A stretch of DNA of 64,000 nt, taken from the NCBI GenBank assembly GCA_023460395.1, contig JAEWQB010000017.1, positions 62,001-126,000 of the forward strand, read 5' to 3'. The position numbers were made by a program, and so were the translations under genes. The stretch comes from Pseudomonadota bacterium (GTDB lineage Bacteria; Desulfobacterota; Desulfovibrionia; Desulfovibrionales; Desulfovibrionaceae). This document shows positions 43,618-53,314 of this stretch, piece after piece (position 1 is the stretch's first letter; each line of letters starts with the position of its first letter). The notes under the pieces are model-generated. The model made no database searches. It saw nothing but the letters and a program-made list of their open reading frames with translations, and was not told the origin of the DNA.

Positions 43618-46077
43618 CTACGCCTCGTCTTCCATGGAGTGAATAATACCCTTCAGATCCTGCGCCAAACGGGCGAGGTCCGCCACGGCGGAAGATGATT
43701 CCGCCATATTGGTTGCGGTCTGAGAGGCAATAACGCTAATTTCCTCAGCTGCCCGGCGAATCTCTTCGCTGGTGGCGGACTGCTCCTCGGAAGCCGCGGC
43801 AATAGCCCGCACATTGTCTCCCGTCTGCTCAATAATGGAAACAATCTCGTCCAGTGCGCTACCCGCCTCTCCCGCCAACTGCGTGGAGGTTTGCACGGCC
43901 TGAGCCGCGCCATCCATCTCCGCAATGTTATTCCTCGTCCCTTTCTGGATAGCGGTAACAACCACTTCCACCTCGCGGGTGGCAGTCATGGTTTTTTCCG
44001 CCAGCTTGCGTACTTCATCCGCCACCACGGCGAAGCCGCGCCCCGCATCACCCGCGCGGGCTGCTTCAATGGCGGCATTCAGCGCCAGCAGGTTCGTTTG
44101 GTCCGCAATGTCGGAAATAACGCCCATAACCCTGCCTATCCCCTCCGCCTGCACGCCCAACTGGCCCAAGGTGGTTTTCAGGGAATCCGTTTTGCCGCGC
44201 ACGTCACCAATGGAATCCACCACACGGCGCACCACGTCACTGCCATGCTGCGCGGTGCGCACGGCGGCATCGGCCTTTTCCGTCGCGTTAGAGGCGGCTT
44301 GCGCCACATCGCGGGTGGCGGTGTCCATCTGCTCAATGGCGGAGGTAACGGCATCGGTCCGCCCCCGCTGCACATCCGACCCACGGGACGATTCCGCCAC
44401 CTGCACCGTAAGCTGTTGCGCGGCGGCGGAAAGCTGCCCGGAAACGACGCCAGCGTCTATGGCGGCACGGCTGATGGTTTCGTTCTTGCGGCGCATGGCT
44501 TCCTGCTGCCCGCGCAGTTCCGTCAGATCGACAAGCAACTCTATGCACCCGATAAGCTGTTCATCCAGATCATATAGCGGTGTGGCTACCACGCGGGCGA
44601 TGCGCTTGCGCCCTGCCCCCGTGGTCATGGTCACCTCTTCGTCGATCATGCGTTCTTCGCGGATCACCCGCGCCGAATAGGTATCCCGCGATTCACCGTA
44701 AATAAGCTCCGTCACCGTCATGCCCAGGCACGTGTCCGGTGCGCCTGCGCGGCCTATTTGATCCAGCATGGCGTGGTTAATAAAGGTCACCCGGTCCTGC
44801 GTGTCCACTGTCAGCGCGGCGATGGGAATCGCGGAAAGCACACTCTGCGCAAACCCCAGCCGTTCTTTGAGAGTTTCCACCATGGTGCAGATATCTGCGG
44901 ACAGTTCTCCCAGTTCGCCGCTCAGGCGGCATGACAGGTCGGAATGCAAATTCCCTTGTGCCACAGCACGGGCATACTGCTGCACGGCACGGAGCGGGCG
45001 GGTTATGGAATTGGAAACCAAAAGCGCGGCAGCCGCCACCATGGCAGCCACCCCCAAAACCACTAGCGCGATGAGGGAAATAATGCGCGAAATAGGTGCT
45101 TGCACTTCGTCGTAGCGGATGTCGGCCACCAGTGCCCACGTCATATCTCCCACGCGGACAGGCGCGTAAGCCGACAGGGTGTCTTCACCGGAAAAGTCCC
45201 GCAAACGCCCGGTTCCCGTCTGACCATCCAGAGCCAAGCAGGCGGCTTCGGTTTTCACACCATTTTCCTCCACCGTCCCGGCAAAGGAAGCCGCTATGCT
45301 GCGCTGCTCCGCATCACGGAAGGAATCCGAACGCATGCGCATGTCCGGTCCCACCAGATAGGTTTCTCCGGTCTGCCCCATGCCTTCGCGTTCCTGCATG
45401 ATGGCATTAAGCGCATTCACATCCAGCCGAAAGGCCACCACGCCCAGCAGCGTCTCCCCGCTTCGTATGGGTGCCGCCACGAATTGAGCGGGAATGCCGT
45501 TATCCGGCGGGTAGGGCTGCATGTCTGAGATGACGGCACTATTCTGTTCCAGCGCGGCCCGCGCGGCGCTCCCCAGCGAAGACACGAAGTCCGGTGCGCC
45601 AAGCCCCAAATCGGCGCCTTTGGCTGCCGTATAGCAAATTTCTCCTTCCGGCGTCAGGAAAAGGATATCCCGATATCCGTTCCGAACCTGAAAGGTGACT
45701 ATGGGATCGTCATACCGGCGCAAAATAGCTTTGTATGAGTTTGGGGATTCCACTTCCCCATTTCCCAACCCGCGCACTTTACCGCCCTTCACCCCTCCGG
45801 CAGCCATAAAAGAGCCGCGGGCCTTGGAAAACGCCTCGGAAAAATAGGGATTGTTCGCGAACACCTCTACAGCGCCTAACTGGAGGTTGAAAAAACGTTC
45901 CACCTGCAACGTTTTGATGCGCTGAACAGTGCCCAATTGAGCAAAACTTTTTTCCATCAGCGCGTTACTGGACAGATGAGCGGTCCACCAACCCACGCAT
46001 AAGGCCGGAAGCACTCCCGCCAAAAGGAAAAGAAGAATAAGCTTGGGGCGCATGCGCATATTCGCAAAGATGTTCAT
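43618..46077 (-). CDS. methyl-accepting chemotaxis protein with dCache and PAS domains
   Basis: An 819-residue chemoreceptor. An N-terminal membrane helix (LILLFLLAGVLPALCVGW) is followed by a large periplasmic dCache domain (about 40-335; YKAILRRYDDP, GYRDILFLTPEGEICYTA, GQTGETYLVGPDMRMRSDS). The second membrane helix and HAMP follow, then a PAS domain (SVLSAIPIAALTVDTQDRVTF, CLGMTVTELIYG) and the MCP signalling domain with the standard tip. The PAS may add a cytoplasmic redox or ligand input. Start is M1; Met7 is an alternative. Confidence 0.93.
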   Translation of the reverse strand: MNIFANMRMRPKLILLFLLAGVLPALCVGWWTAHLSSNALMEKSFAQLGTVQRIKTLQVERFFNLQLGAVEVFANNPYFSEAFSKARGSFMAAGGVKGGKVRGLGNGEVESPNSYKAILRRYDDPIVTFQVRNGYRDILFLTPEGEICYTAAKGADLGLGAPDFVSSLGSAARAALEQNSAVISDMQPYPPDNGIPAQFVAAPIRSGETLLGVVAFRLDVNALNAIMQEREGMGQTGETYLVGPDMRMRSDSFRDAEQRSIAASFAGTVEENGVKTEAACLALDGQTGTGRLRDFSGEDTLSAYAPVRVGDMTWALVADIRYDEVQAPISRIISLIALVVLGVAAMVAAAALLVSNSITRPLRAVQQYARAVAQGNLHSDLSCRLSGELGELSADICTMVETLKERLGFAQSVLSAIPIAALTVDTQDRVTFINHAMLDQIGRAGAPDTCLGMTVTELIYGESRDTYSARVIREERMIDEEVTMTTGAGRKRIARVVATPLYDLDEQLIGCIELLVDLTELRGQQEAMRRKNETISRAAIDAGVVSGQLSAAAQQLTVQVAESSRGSDVQRGRTDAVTSAIEQMDTATRDVAQAASNATEKADAAVRTAQHGSDVVRRVVDSIGDVRGKTDSLKTTLGQLGVQAEGIGRVMGVISDIADQTNLLALNAAIEAARAGDAGRGFAVVADEVRKLAEKTMTATREVEVVVTAIQKGTRNNIAEMDGAAQAVQTSTQLAGEAGSALDEIVSIIEQTGDNVRAIAAASEEQSATSEEIRRAAEEISVIASQTATNMAESSSAVADLARLAQDLKGIIHSMEDEA

Positions 46078-46400
46078 ATCAAGCTCTCTGATTCAACATT
46101 TTTGTAGTACATTTTGCAAATTTGATAAATAAGGGTACAGATATCCGAAAAAAAAATCTACACCCTAATGCATGAAGATTCGCGTCAGCCTCGAAGCCCT
46201 ATGCAACACAACAACACGACATTATCTTTGCTGCAATCTCCACATGTTCCGCACAGAACTGCACGCTAGTCCGCACGTTGGTCTTCTATAATACAAATGT
46301 GTAATACAGCCCGCGCATACGCCAACTGGACAGCCCACGGGGAGAGAGGCTAGACTTGGAGGCACCATCCGGTCCGCCGGTATCTCCAGAGAGGTAAGCA
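46078..46400. other. divergent promoter region of a chemoreceptor gene and a GT39-like gene
   Basis: No gene found in these 323 bases. AT-rich sequence at 46095-46170 and a TATAAT at 46287-46292 are possible promoter elements; no convincing -35 or sigma-28 partner is visible. Confidence 0.35.
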
Positions 46401-47987
46401 TTGCAGTACTCTTCCGCATGGCAGCGGTATCCCGGCCGGATAGCCGCCACCGTCATTCTGGCTTCAACCATCGTCCGGCTGTGGTTTGTTGCCAGTGGTC
46501 AACTCGATCTTGTGCAGGACGAATCGCAATATTGGGACTGGAGTCGCAACCTCCAGATGTCCTACTACTCCAAAGGTCCACTCATTGCGTGGATCATTCA
46601 TTTCTGGACAAGCATTTTCGGAGACACCGAACTGGGCGTGAGGATTGGCGCCATAGTGCATTCCCTGCTGGCTCAGAGCATTCTCTATGTCGGCGTGGCC
46701 CACATCATGCGCAAGCCTTCTGTGGGCATGTGGACGATTATCATCGCCAACACCACGCCATTATTCATGGCCTCCAGCATATTGATGACTACCGACAGCC
46801 CGCTGCTGGTCTGTTGGAGCCTTGCCCTGTTCGCCCTGTACCGGGCGAGCGAGCGGGAAGACGCGGTTTTACCGTATGTAACACTCGCCGTCAGTGTCGC
46901 CGTGGGAATTCTGGCTAAGTATCTCATGGTGGCTATGGTAGGGGTGGCGCTGCTGTATATGGCGGGGCTGCATCGGCACAACATGCTTTCTCTGCGATTC
47001 ACCCGCCGGACGCTTTTCGCGCTGGCACTGGGAACAGTGGCGGGCTTCACCCCTATCGTCCTGTGGAATATGCAGCATGATTGGGTTAGCTTTCGTCATG
47101 TGGGAGCGCTTGCCGGTTTTTCCTCCCAGCCGCAGCAGTTCTTCCGGCTGGACCGGTCGCTGGAATATCTTGGCGCGCAAATAGGGCTTATCACGCCGTG
47201 GTGGTTTATCTTTATGCTCGCAGGGGCATGGCGGGCCATGGCGCTATGGCGGGGCAGCGCGGCGTATGCGCTACGCGCGGATATGACAGAGGTGAGGCAG
47301 TCCATGCTGCTGGCCTGTGGATTCTGGATGTTGTGGGGCGCATTCCTGCTCTGGAGTCTTCATTCCCGCATATACGCCAATTGGTCAGCCATGAGTTATG
47401 TGGCGGGCATTATTCTCGCGGCAACCGCCGTGGACAGAGGATCGCTCCTTCTGCGACGGGCAGCGGTGGCGGCTCCCAGACGGCGCTTTTCTTTCCGCGC
47501 CCTGTGCGTGGGGCTGGGAATTGTCACCTTTGTGCTAGTGCACGGGGCGACCTATCTCCCCTTGCCGGAACGGCTCAATCCGTCTGTGCGCCTCATGGGC
47601 TGGCATGATCTGGGACGCAAGCTCTCCCGGTTGCAGCAAACACTCCCCGATCCTGACCGGGTATTCTTTTTTTCCGCATCTTACGATATGACGGCATCTC
47701 TGGCTTTTTACGCACCGGGCCAACCAATTGCCTACTGTGCCGACTTTGGTCGTCGGATGAGCCAATATGACCTGTGGCCCGGCCCGCAGGGCAAAACCGG
47801 CTGGGACGCCGTATACGTGGGCAAGGACGCACGCCCCGTACCACAACAATTGTACGAAATGTTTGCCTCGGTGGAATCGCAGGCGTACCGAACAGACCAC
47901 CATGGCAGACCGGGCCGGACCTTTACCATAGCAGTGCTCAGGCATTTCAACGGCAACTGGCCACAGCGGGACTTCAGCCGCTTTTAG
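46401..47987 (+). CDS. GT39/ArnT-like membrane glycosyltransferase (dolichol-phosphate-mannose mannosyltransferase family)
   Basis: A 528-residue membrane protein with about eleven hydrophobic segments. The first periplasmic loop carries the DE pair of the family (LDLVQDESQYWDWSRN) and YYSKGPLIAWIIHF is the next conserved stretch. Enzymes of this fold transfer a sugar from a lipid carrier to lipid A, protein or glycan on the periplasmic face. The start codon is TTG at 46401 with AGAGAGG 6 bp upstream; the frame has no earlier ATG. The acceptor is unknown. It may use sugars made by the 10-15 kb cassette, but nothing shows this. Confidence 0.88.
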   Translation: MQYSSAWQRYPGRIAATVILASTIVRLWFVASGQLDLVQDESQYWDWSRNLQMSYYSKGPLIAWIIHFWTSIFGDTELGVRIGAIVHSLLAQSILYVGVAHIMRKPSVGMWTIIIANTTPLFMASSILMTTDSPLLVCWSLALFALYRASEREDAVLPYVTLAVSVAVGILAKYLMVAMVGVALLYMAGLHRHNMLSLRFTRRTLFALALGTVAGFTPIVLWNMQHDWVSFRHVGALAGFSSQPQQFFRLDRSLEYLGAQIGLITPWWFIFMLAGAWRAMALWRGSAAYALRADMTEVRQSMLLACGFWMLWGAFLLWSLHSRIYANWSAMSYVAGIILAATAVDRGSLLLRRAAVAAPRRRFSFRALCVGLGIVTFVLVHGATYLPLPERLNPSVRLMGWHDLGRKLSRLQQTLPDPDRVFFFSASYDMTASLAFYAPGQPIAYCADFGRRMSQYDLWPGPQGKTGWDAVYVGKDARPVPQQLYEMFASVESQAYRTDHHGRPGRTFTIAVLRHFNGNWPQRDFSRF

Positions 47988-48008
47988 CCCGCAACGGAAC
48001 ACCGCAGA

Positions 48009-48563
48009 ATGAAAGCTCATACACCCCGGCACCAGCACAGCCCGGAAACCGATCCCAATGTTTGCGCACGGTGCGCGACGCAGGGCACCACCTGTTGCCA
48101 CGTGGAACCGGGCAATGAGGAATTTTGCTTTCCGCTTTCGCAAAGCGAGTGGGAGCGCATTATGGAATACTGTCACGAAGAGGAAAGCGTTGCGGAAGAG
48201 CGCAACTCACTGCCCTTTCTGGATATCATGCGCCGCCTGTTCCCTTCGCGAAACCACAAAGCGGACCTGCTTTTCCCCAAAAACGGCATGCACTTACGCC
48301 TTGCCTCTGACTCGAAGGGCTACTGTGCCTTTCTAACCCCTCAGGGATGTCGCCTCCCCCGCGAGGTACGACCGTGGTATTGCCTCCTCTTTCCCTTTTG
48401 GGTGCGGGGCGACACGCTTACCATGTTCACCGCCACAGGCTGCTTAGTCTGCCGGGAAACGCGGACAGTGGAGGAATCGCTGCTCTTGCTGGGCACCACG
48501 GAACACGAAGTGCGGCACATTTTCAATCAGCTCCGGCTCGCGTGGGGATTCGCCCCGGAATAA
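48009..48563 (+). CDS. YkgJ-like cysteine-cluster protein
   Basis: A 184-residue protein. The N-terminal CARCATQGTTCCHVEPG and later GYCAFLTPQGCRLPREVRPWYC resemble the CxxC..CC and C-R-P-x-x-C pattern of the YkgJ zinc/iron-chelating family, although spacing differs from the protein at 35413. A further GCLVCRE adds two cysteines. No signal peptide. It lies 21 bp after the GT39-like gene on the same strand, so the two may share a transcript. Function unknown. The 200-bp gap after it (48564-48763) holds no gene. Confidence 0.82.
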   Translation: MKAHTPRHQHSPETDPNVCARCATQGTTCCHVEPGNEEFCFPLSQSEWERIMEYCHEEESVAEERNSLPFLDIMRRLFPSRNHKADLLFPKNGMHLRLASDSKGYCAFLTPQGCRLPREVRPWYCLLFPFWVRGDTLTMFTATGCLVCRETRTVEESLLLLGTTEHEVRHIFNQLRLAWGFAPE

Positions 48564-48763
48564 CGCACGCGAGACGCATCGCCCCCGTCACGCCCGGTCG
48601 GGCAGCGGCATCCCGGATTCGCGGACAGACTCCCCGGCCTCGGCACCGGTGCAAGTCTGTCCAGTTGCGTTCCGCGCCGCTAGGGACTACTAGGGGGCAA
48701 CATATAACGCGCCAAGAATAGGGCGCGCAAACAAAAACAGGATTCTCCGCAAGAGAAAACCAT

Positions 48764-51190
48764 ATGAAGAAACTGCTCATACTCAGCCTCATCACGCTGG
48801 CGCTACTGGTAGCACTGGGTGCGCTGGGCCTTTCCGGTCTGTACTGGTGGGCTTCCAAAGATTTACCGGGATTCACAAAAATTGCGGACTATCGCCCCCC
48901 GCTGGTGACCACTGTCTACACCCGCGATGGTTCGGTGCTGGGATATTTTTACCGGGAAAAGCGCTTCCTTGTTCCGCTGGACGGCATGGCCTCGCGCCTG
49001 CCCATGAGTTTTCTCGCCGCAGAAGATGACAGTTTCTACCGCCACGACGGTATAGACCTGAAGGCCATTGCGCGCGCTTTTGTGGTGAACATGCAGGCGG
49101 GCACCATCCGGCAGGGCGGTTCCACGATCACGCAGCAGATTATCAAACAACTTTTGCTCACCTCGGAACGCAAATACGAGCGGAAGATCAAAGAAGCCAT
49201 TCTCGCGTACCGGCTGGAACGCTACCTGAGCAAAGACGAAATTCTCACCATCTATTTGAACCAGATATACCTCGGTGCCGGTGCATACGGTGTGGAAGCC
49301 GCCGCGCGCACGTACTTTGGTAAACACGCCAGCGAACTTTCCCTTGCCGAGTGTGCGCTTATGGCTGGGCTTACTCAGTCGCCTTCCAAATACAATCCCC
49401 TACGCCACCCGGATAACGCCAAAGCGCGGCAGGCATATGTGCTCAGGCGCATGTTTGAATTGCAGTGGATTACACAGGCTGAATATGACGAAGCCGTGGC
49501 GGAAGAGCTGGTCTTCAAAAGCATGGAAGACCCCAGTTGGAAGCAAGGCGCATGGTACCTAGAAGAAGTTCGCCGCCGTCTCATTGATTTCCTGAGCGAA
49601 GAAAATATGGACCGGCTGGGCATAACCCTGCCCCGCTACGGCGAAGACGCCGTATATGAGTCCGGCCTGCATGTGTATACCGCTGTGGACTTGCAACACC
49701 AGAGCGCGGCGGAAACTGCACTGCGTAAGGGGCTGGAAGATTCCTCCAAACGACGCGGCTGGGCCGGGCCGCTGCGCACACTGGCTGAAAACGAATATGC
49801 CGACTTCCTCCAGCAGGAAAGAGTCACCCCGGAAACGCTGGTCCACGGTGGATGGAGCAAAGTGCTTGTGACTGACGTCACTGCGGAAGGCGCGTCTGTA
49901 CGCCTTGGAGACTATCAGGGCTACATTCCTGTGGCGACCATGCATTGGTGCCGCGAGCCTAATCCCGCGCTTGCCACAGATCAGGTTCCCTCCGTCAAAG
50001 ATGCCCGCACCGTTGTCCGCAGCGGCGATGTGGTGTGGGCTTCCGTCAACGTGCCGGAGAAAAAACGGGATGCGTGGGCTCCCTCCGCACTCACGGGAAA
50101 AGACATCATCCCTCTCGCTCTGGAGCAATATCCCGCCGTGCAGGGAGCCATGGTTTCCATAGACCCGACCAACGGCGATGTGCTGGCGCTGGTGGGCGGC
50201 TACTCTTTTGCAGACAGCCAGTTCAACCGCGCCACGCAAGCCAAACGGCAACCCGGCTCCGCTTTTAAACCCATTGTGTATTCCACAGCCATGGACAACG
50301 GGTTCACCCCCGCTTCCATAGTGCTGGACGCCCCCATTGTGTACATGGATGACGCCACCGCCAAAGTGTGGCGCCCGGAAAACTTTGAAGGCAAATTCTA
50401 TGGTCCCACCCTGCTGCGCACCGCCTTGGTTAAATCGCGCAACCTATGTACCATTCGCGTAGCGCAGAAAGTGGGCATCCCCTCCATTGTGGAACGTGCC
50501 AAAGCCATGGGGCTGGAAGGTCCGTTCCCCAACAACCTCGCGGTCAGCCTTGGCGCTACTGCGGTCACGCCCATGAACCTTGTGGAAGCGTACACCACGT
50601 TCGCCAGAGGCGGCTCGTGGGTGAACCACCGCATGATCCGTTCCATACAGGACGCGTGGGGAGAAACCCTTGCGAACTTTGAATCACAAAGCCACGAGGC
50701 CATGAGCCCGCAAACGGCATACATCATGGCCACCTTGCTCAAAGAAGTGGTTAGCGACGGCACGGGCTTCCGCCTGAGAGTGCTCAAGCGCCCCATCGGC
50801 GGAAAAACAGGCACGTCCAATGACGAACAGGACGCATGGTTCATGGCTATTACGCCATATCTCGTCACCGGAACCTATGTGGGCTTCGACCAGCTTACTC
50901 CCATGGGCAAATGGGAAACCGGTGCCCGCGCCGCATCCCCCATTGTGCGCGACTACCGACTTGCCGTGGAAGAAAACTACCCTATCACGGACTTCCCCAT
51001 GCCTCCGGGCATTGTGCAAGTGCAGATTGACGCGAAAACAGGCCAGCTTGCCGGGCCTGATACCACGGAAAGCTACTTCCTGCCTTTCAAACAAGGCACC
51101 CAGCCTACCGTCATGTCCGGGTCTTCTTCCCGACGGGACCAGCAGGACGAAGCAAAAAGCGGAGAAGACCTGCTCAAGCAAATGTTCTAG
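48764..51190 (+). CDS. mrcA: penicillin-binding protein 1A (bifunctional peptidoglycan glycosyltransferase/transpeptidase)
   Basis: An 808-residue class A PBP that polymerises and cross-links peptidoglycan in the periplasm. An N-terminal membrane anchor precedes the GT51 domain, with its catalytic Glu in AAEDDSFYRHDGID, then QGGSTITQQIIKQL and YLNQIYLGAGAYGVEAAA. The transpeptidase domain has SxxK in QPGSAFKP, SRN in VKSRNLCT and KTGT in IGGKTGTSNDEQDAW. Between them lies an OB-like linker, as in PBP1A. The Ser of SAFK acylates beta-lactams. A strong terminator follows. Confidence 0.95.
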   Translation: MKKLLILSLITLALLVALGALGLSGLYWWASKDLPGFTKIADYRPPLVTTVYTRDGSVLGYFYREKRFLVPLDGMASRLPMSFLAAEDDSFYRHDGIDLKAIARAFVVNMQAGTIRQGGSTITQQIIKQLLLTSERKYERKIKEAILAYRLERYLSKDEILTIYLNQIYLGAGAYGVEAAARTYFGKHASELSLAECALMAGLTQSPSKYNPLRHPDNAKARQAYVLRRMFELQWITQAEYDEAVAEELVFKSMEDPSWKQGAWYLEEVRRRLIDFLSEENMDRLGITLPRYGEDAVYESGLHVYTAVDLQHQSAAETALRKGLEDSSKRRGWAGPLRTLAENEYADFLQQERVTPETLVHGGWSKVLVTDVTAEGASVRLGDYQGYIPVATMHWCREPNPALATDQVPSVKDARTVVRSGDVVWASVNVPEKKRDAWAPSALTGKDIIPLALEQYPAVQGAMVSIDPTNGDVLALVGGYSFADSQFNRATQAKRQPGSAFKPIVYSTAMDNGFTPASIVLDAPIVYMDDATAKVWRPENFEGKFYGPTLLRTALVKSRNLCTIRVAQKVGIPSIVERAKAMGLEGPFPNNLAVSLGATAVTPMNLVEAYTTFARGGSWVNHRMIRSIQDAWGETLANFESQSHEAMSPQTAYIMATLLKEVVSDGTGFRLRVLKRPIGGKTGTSNDEQDAWFMAITPYLVTGTYVGFDQLTPMGKWETGARAASPIVRDYRLAVEENYPITDFPMPPGIVQVQIDAKTGQLAGPDTTESYFLPFKQGTQPTVMSGSSSRRDQQDEAKSGEDLLKQMF

Positions 51191-51230
51191 GCTGTTTTCC
51201 GGCAAAGGGAACATCCGCCTCTGATACCCT

Positions 51231-51271
51231 AAAAAACCACGGCCCGGTGTTACCGGAGCCGTGGTTTTTTT
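51231..51271 (+). terminator. rho-independent terminator after mrcA
   Basis: A 13-bp stem (51231-51243 with 51258-51270) with A-run before and T-run after; it works in both directions. Confidence 0.92.
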
Positions 51272-51347
51272 ACGACGTACGCCTTTTGGCTGTTCCCGCA
51301 CGCGGAGCAAATTTCCCGTTCCCGGCGCGCTCCACGAAGCACGGCGG

Positions 51348-51379
51348 TTTCCGCGCGGCGTGCGCACCCCGCGCGGAAA
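51348..51379. repeat. perfect 11-bp inverted repeat between convergent genes
   Basis: TTTCCGCGCGG (51348-51358) and its complement (51369-51379) enclose a 10-nt loop. It lies between the mrcA terminator and the next hairpin. No T-run follows. Confidence 0.55.
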
Positions 51380-51400
51380 GGTTGGGAGAAAAGCAGGAAA

Positions 51401-51424
51401 GGCCCCTTTTTTCAAAAAGGAGCC
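51401..51424 (-). terminator. probable terminator of the DUF4139 gene
   Basis: A 10-bp stem with one mismatch (51401-51410 with 51415-51424), T-rich on the minus strand, 78 bp past the DUF4139 stop. It resembles the hairpin at 43472. Confidence 0.5.
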
Positions 51425-51501
51425 TCTCCGTATCTACGCAAATCAACCGACGCATGTCGTTATTTTCAGAACGGCATCAACGCCCAGAAAAGAATCCCGG
51501 T

Positions 51502-53058
51502 CTACCGCCCCCGACCAAATTCCACATCCATATCCTTGGGCGCGGTAATAATCACCTCATGGTGGATGAGTTGCTCAGAGCGCGGTGCGAGTTCCAGCTT
51601 CCAGACCAGCATATCCTTGGTCGTCACGCCAGCCTTTGGTTCAGAAGAAATTTCCACCTTAATGTCCGAGTGCCCGGATAAGGGCTGTGGCTCTTCCACC
51701 GCCACACGCACGGCGTGTGCACGATTGTTCCGCACAGTAATCTCCCATGCCCAGCGCATGGTTTGCTTGCGCCCCACAATTCCTTTGTCCCCGGCCTGTT
51801 TGTCCAACACCCGCATTGAGGCTGTTACCAACGGATCGGAACCAAAGAAGATATCTGTATCAGTTCCTGAGAAACGGAAGGGCCGTTTGCCTACCAACGC
51901 GCCATCCACCATAAAGAGCGCTTCTCCCTGCGGCAGTTCACGCGGTTCGGTCAGAGCAACCGAGGCGGTTAAATACGCTTTGTCGTCCAGCGAAGGACGC
52001 ACAGTGTATCCATAGGTAGCGTTCCACCGTTCGCGGGATATGGGCAGTACCAAAGGCTGACCAGCAGGAATAGTGCGCTTGCCCAACTCCCACACCATAT
52101 AGGTGCCGCGCTCTTCTCGCACGGGAACCATCGCATCGGCAGCTACGGACTTTTCCATCGCCACGTTCATCATCATACGCGCGGCAGCCACCGGATGTGG
52201 ACGTGCGACCACTTCTTCCGCCACCCATGGCAACAGTGCCGGCGGAGCCAGAGAGACGCCCGGCTCCACCGTGGCAAGCGTTATCGGCGTCTCCCGCCAG
52301 TCCATACCGGATGCCTGTTCGATGGATGCCTCGTAAGAAAATTCCACAAAGCTTGCGTCCGGGTGCGAGGCGAAACGGTACACCGGCGACCAGCCGCACC
52401 GGCCCAACATATAGGAGCCGGTAATGCGCACAATTTCCGGGGCATCGGCAAGGGCCGCATAGACCATCCAGACCTGATTATCCGGCCCCTCTGCCGCGGC
52501 GATACGAGCCTCCAGTTCCGCGATGTTCACACCAAGCGCCTTCTGCCGGTCCAGCTCAGTGTACCGGGCCGCGAAGAGCGCACGTAAGCGGGCGTCCATG
52601 GCGGCGTCAATACGCTCCCGTTCCACCAGAGAGGCCACATCCGTATTGTCGGTCCAGAGGGCGATACGCGCCTCTGTGGCAAACAGGGTGGCATTCACCT
52701 GAGCCTGCTCCTGTTGCAGCTTATCCAGTTGCTGCCGCAGCCCAATGGTCGCGGTCTGCCCTGCGGCGGAGGCACGCTCCCATCTGACGTTGGTCACCGC
52801 CCCGCCTTCCGGCGCAATGCGCAAAGAGGCAGGGTCAGCCAACGCGGGAAGGGCAAAGACAACTCCCGTCTGCCCGTCACTCTGCTGCGTCTGTTTTACC
52901 GATTGGGAAAAGGAGATCAGCCCGCCATATGGGTACAGGGTAACCGCCGCCGGGGGCACGGGAAGCGCGGCCGCGCCGTCTGCGGCGTTGGCCCGCACTC
53001 CGGGGAAAAACAGACCTGCGCAGCAAAACACCAGCAGCAATTGTTTGAATCGATTCAT
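51502..53058 (-). CDS. DUF4139-domain secreted protein
   Basis: A 518-residue protein with a signal peptide (FKQLLLVFCCAGLFFPGVRANA). The N-terminal part is beta-rich, then a coiled coil (about 95-185) and a C-terminal DUF4139 region with ISGSYMLGRCGWSPVYRF-like (ITGSYMLGRCGWSPVYRF) and LYWEVTVRN-type (WAWEITVRNNRAHAV) motifs. Homologues occur in many Gram-negative bacteria and have no agreed function; the fold suggests an envelope role. GGAGGT 7 bp upstream fixes the start at 53058. It is convergent with mrcA and divergent from the MoxR gene. Confidence 0.85.
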   Translation of the reverse strand: MNRFKQLLLVFCCAGLFFPGVRANAADGAAALPVPPAAVTLYPYGGLISFSQSVKQTQQSDGQTGVVFALPALADPASLRIAPEGGAVTNVRWERASAAGQTATIGLRQQLDKLQQEQAQVNATLFATEARIALWTDNTDVASLVERERIDAAMDARLRALFAARYTELDRQKALGVNIAELEARIAAAEGPDNQVWMVYAALADAPEIVRITGSYMLGRCGWSPVYRFASHPDASFVEFSYEASIEQASGMDWRETPITLATVEPGVSLAPPALLPWVAEEVVARPHPVAAARMMMNVAMEKSVAADAMVPVREERGTYMVWELGKRTIPAGQPLVLPISRERWNATYGYTVRPSLDDKAYLTASVALTEPRELPQGEALFMVDGALVGKRPFRFSGTDTDIFFGSDPLVTASMRVLDKQAGDKGIVGRKQTMRWAWEITVRNNRAHAVRVAVEEPQPLSGHSDIKVEISSEPKAGVTTKDMLVWKLELAPRSEQLIHHEVIITAPKDMDVEFGRGR

Positions 53059-53259
53059 ATCGGTAACCTCCACACTATGTCACACGAGTATTTGGTATAC
53101 GGACAAGGCCCCCACCTTATCAGAAAATGACAAAATGACCACCCCGGCACTTAGATAATCGGCCCGGCTACATGCCCACCCATCCGTGACACTCCTCGCG
53201 GTCTCTTCGCCACACGCCTCTCCCCTTCACCCCGTGAAGGCGGCGTGCCCGCGCCAACA

Positions 53260-53288
53260 TTGACTTTGAAATTCAATTTCACTAGTGT
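53260..53288 (+). promoter_or_regulatory. possible sigma-70 promoter of the MoxR operon
   Basis: TTGACT (53260-53265) and TAGTGT (53283-53288) are 17 bp apart, 26 bp before the MoxR start. The -35 is good, the -10 weak. An imperfect AT-rich palindrome lies between them. Confidence 0.3.
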
Positions 53289-53314
53289 CCCCCAAAACAG
53301 ACAGGAGATCCAGT

